This document shows, piece after piece, positions 59,937 to 64,000 of a DNA stretch of 64,000 nucleotides (position 1 is its first letter; the number at the start of each line of letters is the position of its first letter). The stretch is from Streptomyces fructofermentans (GTDB lineage: Bacteria > Actinomycetota > Actinomycetes > Streptomycetales > Streptomycetaceae): the NCBI RefSeq assembly GCF_014651055.1, contig NZ_BMWD01000012.1:29753-93752 (forward strand). Direction: 5' to 3'. Position numbers and translations under genes: made by a program. The notes under the pieces were generated by a model, which ran no database searches, was not told where the DNA came from, and saw nothing but the letters and a program-made list of their open reading frames with translations.

Positions 59937-61033
59937 AGCCGAGGATCTGCCTCAACATGATCGTCAAGGACGAGGCCCACGTCATCGCGCGATGCCTCGA
60001 ATCGGTACGCCCGTTGATCGACACCTGGGTGATCGTCGACACGGGTTCGACCGACGGCACGCAGGACATCATCCGCGAGGTGTACTCCGACATTCCGGGA
60101 GAGCTGCACGAGCGGCCCTGGAAGGGCTTCGGTGAGAGTCGCACCGAAGCCGTCGAACTGGCCCGGGATTCCGCGCTCTACCTCCTCTTCATCGACGCCG
60201 ACGACGAGATGGAGATCGACGCGAAGTTCCGGATGAGGAAGCTCACCCACGACGCCTACATGGTGGCGCTGCACGACGGTCCGTTGATCCACTGGCGTCC
60301 GGCGCTGGTGTCCACCCGGCTCCCCTGGCGCTATGTCGGCGTGCTGCACGAGTACCTCGAATGCGGCACGGCCCACCGGCGGGAGAAGATCAAGGGGTTC
60401 AACATCCGCACCCTGGGCGGAGGCGCGCGCCTCAAGGAGCACGGGAAGCGCGAGAAGTACCTGCGGGACGCCGCGGTTCTCGTCGAGGGGCTGGAGAAGG
60501 AGCCGGGCAACGCCCGGTACGTGTTCTATCTCGCCCAGAGCTGGCGCGACGCCGAAGAGCCGGAGAAGTCGATCGAGTCGTACGACCTCAGGGGGGAAAT
60601 GGGCGGGTGGGGCGAGGAAGTCTACTGCTCCCACCTGTACGCCGCCCGTCTGGCCGAGCAGCTCGGCCATGACGTGGGCGTCGTGATGGACCGGTACATC
60701 AAGGCGTACGAGAGCCGGCCCACCCGGGCCGAGGCACCGGGGGAACTGGCCCGACTCTGCCGGATCTCCGGTAAATGGCAGATGGCGTACGCGTTCGCGG
60801 AGACGGCAGTCGGAATCCGCAGGCCGGACGACATCCTCTTCGTCGAACAGGGCTGGTACACCTGGCGCGCGCTCGACGAGCTCTCCATCGCCGCCTATTG
60901 GACCGGCCGGTACGACCAGTCCCGGGAACTCTGCGAGAAGCTGCTGCGCAACAAGTCCCTCCCGGAAGGGGAACGGGGACGGGTGGAGAAGAACCTCCAC
61001 CACGCGCGCACGAAGTCGGGCGTCTCCGTCTGA
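59933..61033 (+). CDS. Glycosyltransferase family 2 protein with TPR-like C-terminus
   Basis: 366 aa. A compact GT2 domain: ICLNMIVKDEAHVIARCLESV, WVIVDTGSTDGTQDII, LYLLFIDADDEMEI (DxD-type metal site in FIDADDE). Residues about 180-340 are helical repeats with YVFYLAQSWRDAEEPEKSIE and LYAARLAEQLGHDV. The family (SunS-like or wall-glycan related) may glycosylate a peptide or polymer; target unknown. GTG at 59933 with GGGGAG 6 nt upstream; an ATG at 59927 abuts it. Confidence 0.85.
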   Translation: MKPRICLNMIVKDEAHVIARCLESVRPLIDTWVIVDTGSTDGTQDIIREVYSDIPGELHERPWKGFGESRTEAVELARDSALYLLFIDADDEMEIDAKFRMRKLTHDAYMVALHDGPLIHWRPALVSTRLPWRYVGVLHEYLECGTAHRREKIKGFNIRTLGGGARLKEHGKREKYLRDAAVLVEGLEKEPGNARYVFYLAQSWRDAEEPEKSIESYDLRGEMGGWGEEVYCSHLYAARLAEQLGHDVGVVMDRYIKAYESRPTRAEAPGELARLCRISGKWQMAYAFAETAVGIRRPDDILFVEQGWYTWRALDELSIAAYWTGRYDQSRELCEKLLRNKSLPEGERGRVEKNLHHARTKSGVSV

Positions 61034-61153
61034 GACGCGTGCCGGGCGGGGCGCCGCGTACCCGCGCCGGTCGCGCGGCGGCGAGGACGGCCGCGGGCCC
61101 CCGGTCGTCGACCGGGGCCCGCGCCGCGTCACCGGGCGTGCGGCCGAACCGCC

Positions 61154-62515
61154 CTACAGCACCGGCAGGTTCTTCCGCAGCTCGAACGCCGTGACCTCGC
61201 TGCGGTACTCCTCCCACTCCGACTTCTTGTTGCGCAGGAAGAAGTCGAAGACGTGCTCGCCGAGCGTCTCCGCGGCGAGTTCGCTGCGCTGCATGAGGGA
61301 GAGCGCCTCGCCGAGGTTCTGCGGCAGCGGCTCGATGCCCATCGCGCGGCGCTCGGCGTCGGACAGGGCCCAGACGTCGTCGTCGGCGCCGGGCGGGAGT
61401 TCGTAGCCCTCCTCGATGCCCTTGAGGCCGGCGGCGAGCAGGAGCGCGTACGCCAGGTACGGGTTGGTGCCCGAGTCGAGGGAGCGGACCTCCACGCGCG
61501 CGGAGCCCGTCTTGCCCGGCTTGTACATGGGCACGCGGACCAGCGCGGAGCGGTTGTTGTGGCCCCAGCAGATGTACGAGGGGGCCTCGCCGCCGGCTCC
61601 GGCGGTGCGCTCGGAACCGCCCCAGATGCGCTTGTAGGAGTTGACCCACTGGTTGGTGACGGCCGCGATCTCGGCGGCGTGCTTCAGCAGACCCGCGATG
61701 AAGGAGCGGCCGACCTTGGAGAGCTGGTACTCCGAGCCCGACTCGTAGAAGGCGTTCCGGTCGCCCTCGAAGAGCGACAGGTGCGTGTGCATGCCCGAGC
61801 CGGGGTGCTCGGAGAACGGCTTCGGCATGAAGGTGGCCTGGACGCCCTGCTCCAGCGCCACCTGCTTCATGACCAGGCGGAACGTCATGATGTTGTCCGC
61901 CGTGGAGAGCGCGTCCGCGTACCGCAGGTCGATCTCCTGCTGGCCCGGGGCGCCCTCGTGGTGGGAGAACTCGACGGAGATGCCCATCGACTCCAGCATG
62001 GTGATCGCCTGGCGGCGGAAGTCCATGCCGACGTTCTGCGGGGTGTGGTCGAAGTAGCCGGAGTTGTCGGCCGGCGTCGGGCGCGTGCCGTCGACCGGCT
62101 TGTCCTTCAGCAGGAAGAACTCGATCTCCGGGTGGGTGTAGAACGTGAAGCCCAGGTCGGAGGCCTTGGCCAGGGCCCGCTTCAGCACATAGCGCGGGTC
62201 CGCGAAGGACGGCGAGCCGTCCGGCATGAGGATGTCGCAGAACATGCGTGCGGTGCCGGGGGCCTCGGCGCGCCACGGCAGGACCTGGAAGGTCGACGGG
62301 TCCGGCTTGGCGATCATGTCGGACTCGTAGACCCGGGCGAAGCCCTCGATGGCCGAGCCGTCGAAGCCGATGCCCTCGTCAAATGCCTGTTCCAGCTCCG
62401 CCGGGGCCACGGCCACGGACTTGAGGAAGCCCAGCACGTCCGTGAACCACAGGCGTACGAACCGGATGTCGCGCTCCTCCAACGTACGGAGCACGAACTC
62501 CTGCTGCTTGTCCAT
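61154..62515 (-). CDS. glnA2: Glutamine synthetase-like protein GlnA2 (gamma-glutamylpolyamine synthetase type)
   Basis: 453 aa GSI-like. FDGSAIEGF, HPEIEFFLLKD, HHEGAPGQQEIDLRYADA, KPFSEHPGSGMHTHLSLF and NNRSALVRVP are all present. However, the loop that carries Tyr397 in GlnA reads DDDVWALSDAER, without Tyr, so GlnE should not modify it. In S. coelicolor the GlnA2 homologue is reported, as I recall, to glutamylate polyamines rather than ammonia. The ATG at 62515 follows GGAAGCGGAAG. Immediately right of the glycosyltransferase, and divergent from hmp. Confidence 0.93.
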   Translation of the reverse strand: MDKQQEFVLRTLEERDIRFVRLWFTDVLGFLKSVAVAPAELEQAFDEGIGFDGSAIEGFARVYESDMIAKPDPSTFQVLPWRAEAPGTARMFCDILMPDGSPSFADPRYVLKRALAKASDLGFTFYTHPEIEFFLLKDKPVDGTRPTPADNSGYFDHTPQNVGMDFRRQAITMLESMGISVEFSHHEGAPGQQEIDLRYADALSTADNIMTFRLVMKQVALEQGVQATFMPKPFSEHPGSGMHTHLSLFEGDRNAFYESGSEYQLSKVGRSFIAGLLKHAAEIAAVTNQWVNSYKRIWGGSERTAGAGGEAPSYICWGHNNRSALVRVPMYKPGKTGSARVEVRSLDSGTNPYLAYALLLAAGLKGIEEGYELPPGADDDVWALSDAERRAMGIEPLPQNLGEALSLMQRSELAAETLGEHVFDFFLRNKKSEWEEYRSEVTAFELRKNLPVL

Positions 62516-62753
62516 CTTCCGCTTCCACCCAATCCTTGCTGGTCAGGCCGCCTGCTCCCGTCCCGTGGGAGGCGGTCGGGCACCTGAGCATCCCACCACA
62601 ACAGCATTTCGTGCGCGTTGCGGGCCTCGATCGTCGAGCCGACCTCCGCGCGAACGCGTCATGCACGGCGGATGTACTGCTCCGGAGCCCATCTTGCCTG
62701 CTGGAGGGCCCACATGTAATGGCCGACCACCGCCTCCTCTCCTCACCGGCCTT

Positions 62754-62776
62754 AACTTGCATCTCAGATGCAACTT
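62754..62776. promoter_or_regulatory. NsrR-like box of the flavohemoglobin gene
   Basis: AACTTGCATCT-C-AGATGCAACTT: 11-nt arms around one base, agreeing in 10 of 11 positions. The 11-1-11 dyad with TGCAT cores is the known NsrR (nitric-oxide-sensing iron-sulfur repressor) site pattern. It lies just before TATCGT (62781-62786) and overlaps a TTGCAT -35, so a bound repressor would block transcription. The nsrR gene is not in the window. Confidence 0.82.
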
Positions 62777-62814
62777 TAACTATCGTGCGGAGCAGTCGAG
62801 CCCGAGGAGCACCG

Positions 62815-64000
62815 ATGCTGTCCGAGCAGTCCGCCGCCACCGTCCGCGCCACCCTTCCCGCCGTCGGCGGGGCCCTGGGCGAGATCAGCGAACGCTTCTA
62901 CGAGGGGCTGTTCGCGGCCCACCCGGAGCTGCTGCGCGACCTCTTCAACCGCGGCAACCAGGCCTCCGGCACCCAGCGCCAGGCTCTCGCGGGCGCCATC
63001 GCGGGGTTCGCCGCGCACCTCCTGGAGCACCCCGACCGGCGCCCCGACGAGATGCTCGGCCGGATCGCCCACAAGCACGCCTCGCTGGGCATCGCCCCCG
63101 AGCAGTACGCGGTCGTCCACGAGCACCTGTTCGCCGCCATCGCCGAGGTCCTCGGGGAAGCGGTCACACCCGAGGTCGCGGCGGCCTGGGACGAGGTCTA
63201 CTGGCTGATGGCGAACGCGCTCGTCGCCCTGGAGAAGCGGCTGTACGAGGAGGCCGGCGCCGCGGGGTGGCACCCGTGGGAGGTCGTGGAACGCGTGGCG
63301 GAGACGCCGGACGTCACCACGTTCCTGCTGCGTCCGGCCGAGGGCACGCCCGCCCCCGACCACCGCCCCGGCCAGTACGTCTCCGTACGCGTGGAACTGC
63401 CGGACGGAGCACGCCAGATACGCCAGTACAGCCTGGTCGCCGCACCCGGTTCGGCCCTGCGCAGGATCGGCGTGAAGCGCCTGCACGGCGGGCCCTCGCC
63501 CGAGGGCGAGGTCTCCCACCACCTCCACACGCGCGTGGAGGTCGGCGACACGCTCGAACTGTCGGCCCCGTACGGCGATCTCGTGCTCGACGACTCGACG
63601 GGGGCACCCCTCCTCCTCGCGTCGGCCGGCATCGGCGTCACCCCGATGATCTCCATGCTGGGGCACCTCGCGGCGACCGGTCACCGCGCCCCGGTGACCG
63701 TCGTGCACGCCGACCGCTCCCCCGCCGGGCACGCCCTGCGCGCCGAGCACGAGGAGTACACGGCGAAGCTCCCGGACGCGGCGGCCCACTTCTGGTACGA
63801 GCGGCCCGAGCCGGGGCACCCGGCCGACCGCACCGGCCTGGTGGACCTCTCGGGCGTGGCCGTCGCGTCGGGCACGCGCGCCTACCTGTGCGGTCCGCTG
63901 CCCTTCATGCGCGCGGTGCGCGCCCAGTTGATCGGCAAGGGCGTGGCGCCCGCCGACATCCACTACGAGGTGTTCGGGCCCGACCTCTGGTTCGCGCAGG
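62815..64000 (+). CDS. hmp: Flavohemoglobin, nitric oxide dioxygenase (3' end missing)
   Basis: 395 residues are visible and the frame is open at the window end; similar proteins stop a few residues after CFGPxxxL-type sequence, so only the last residues are missing. The globin part (1-140) has Tyr29 in RFYEGLF, LFNRGNQ, and the proximal His88 in AHKHASLGI. The FAD domain has RQYSLVAAP and the NAD domain GIGVTPMISM and YLCGPLPFM. It turns NO and O2 into nitrate. ATG with AGGAG upstream. An NsrR-type box precedes it. Confidence 0.94.
   Translation, partial: MLSEQSAATVRATLPAVGGALGEISERFYEGLFAAHPELLRDLFNRGNQASGTQRQALAGAIAGFAAHLLEHPDRRPDEMLGRIAHKHASLGIAPEQYAVVHEHLFAAIAEVLGEAVTPEVAAAWDEVYWLMANALVALEKRLYEEAGAAGWHPWEVVERVAETPDVTTFLLRPAEGTPAPDHRPGQYVSVRVELPDGARQIRQYSLVAAPGSALRRIGVKRLHGGPSPEGEVSHHLHTRVEVGDTLELSAPYGDLVLDDSTGAPLLLASAGIGVTPMISMLGHLAATGHRAPVTVVHADRSPAGHALRAEHEEYTAKLPDAAAHFWYERPEPGHPADRTGLVDLSGVAVASGTRAYLCGPLPFMRAVRAQLIGKGVAPADIHYEVFGPDLWFAQ

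Noticed and set aside
62543..62773. 76-codon minus-strand frame upstream of glnA2
   Set aside because: Arg/Gly/Pro-rich, no ribosome binding site, located in the divergent promoter region of glnA2 and hmp.

Overview
The window is high-GC DNA from the core chromosome of a Streptomyces. The evidence is the third-position GC bias of the reading frames, frequent GTG starts with GGAGG-type ribosome binding sites, intrinsic terminators that are long GC hairpins without U-tracts, GlnR boxes, and a gene order that I recall from S. coelicolor around lipA, glnA, glnII, mal, glnE and glnA2. Part of the same order also occurs in mycobacteria (E2 acyltransferase, TIGR01777 epimerase, lipB, lipA, DUF4191, RDD, glnA, glnE, glnA2). 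I see no tRNA or rRNA gene, insertion sequence, prophage, CRISPR array or biosynthetic cluster. This is mostly conserved primary metabolism.

Layout. (1) 1-6.5 kb: pyruvate/2-oxoacid dehydrogenase genes: a lipoylated E2 cut by the window edge, a FadR-type GntR regulator, and homodimeric E1 (aceE) behind an upstream region with three palindromes; then a WYL-domain regulator. (2) 6.5-15.6 kb: accessory genes: SDR, DUF4240 protein, secreted amidase/PGRP, MarP-like membrane protease, GNAT, TIGR01777 epimerase, FAD oxidoreductase and an HTH/repeat regulator. (3) 15.8-19.1 kb: lipoate genes lipB-lipA, a 66-aa protein and a DUF4191 membrane protein. (4) 19.4-27.2 kb: RDD protein, glnA (GSI, with GlnR box), several small proteins, an HTH_42 protein, then glnII (GSII, with GlnR box). 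(5) 27.3-38 kb: winged-helix protein, epimerase, NarL-type two-component system, secreted DUF1996 protein, lipoprotein, a sigma-like membrane-anchored protein with a Gly-Thr-Ala tract, TetR, and a tautomerase-family protein. (6) 38.2-52.4 kb: a maltodextrin regulon: secreted amylase-pullulanase, secreted alpha-amylase, intracellular alpha-glucosidase, malG-malF-malE importer and divergent malR. Related operator/promoter elements lie before four transcription units. (7) 52.5-64 kb: PAP2-like membrane protein, LysR/EamA divergent pair, a 26-bp tandem repeat array, glnE, a VOC protein, a glycosyltransferase, a glutamine synthetase-like gene (glnA2 type) without the adenylylation Tyr, and an hmp flavohemoglobin behind an NsrR-like box, cut by the right edge.

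How the genes fit together. LipB and LipA make the cofactor carried by the E2. GlnA is switched off by adenylylation at Tyr397 by GlnE, and glnA and glnII carry GlnR boxes, so transcriptional and post-translational nitrogen control are both here. The mal block is a complete path: outside the cell alpha-1,4 and alpha-1,6 bonds are cut, the products are imported by MalEFG (the ATPase is elsewhere), and glucose is released by AglA, under MalR. I did not find a convincing undescribed multi-gene system. The most unusual items are the shared MalR promoter architecture, two small tandem duplications that include stop codons, the 26-bp array beside glnE, the sigma-like membrane protein, and possible leader or coupled small ORFs.
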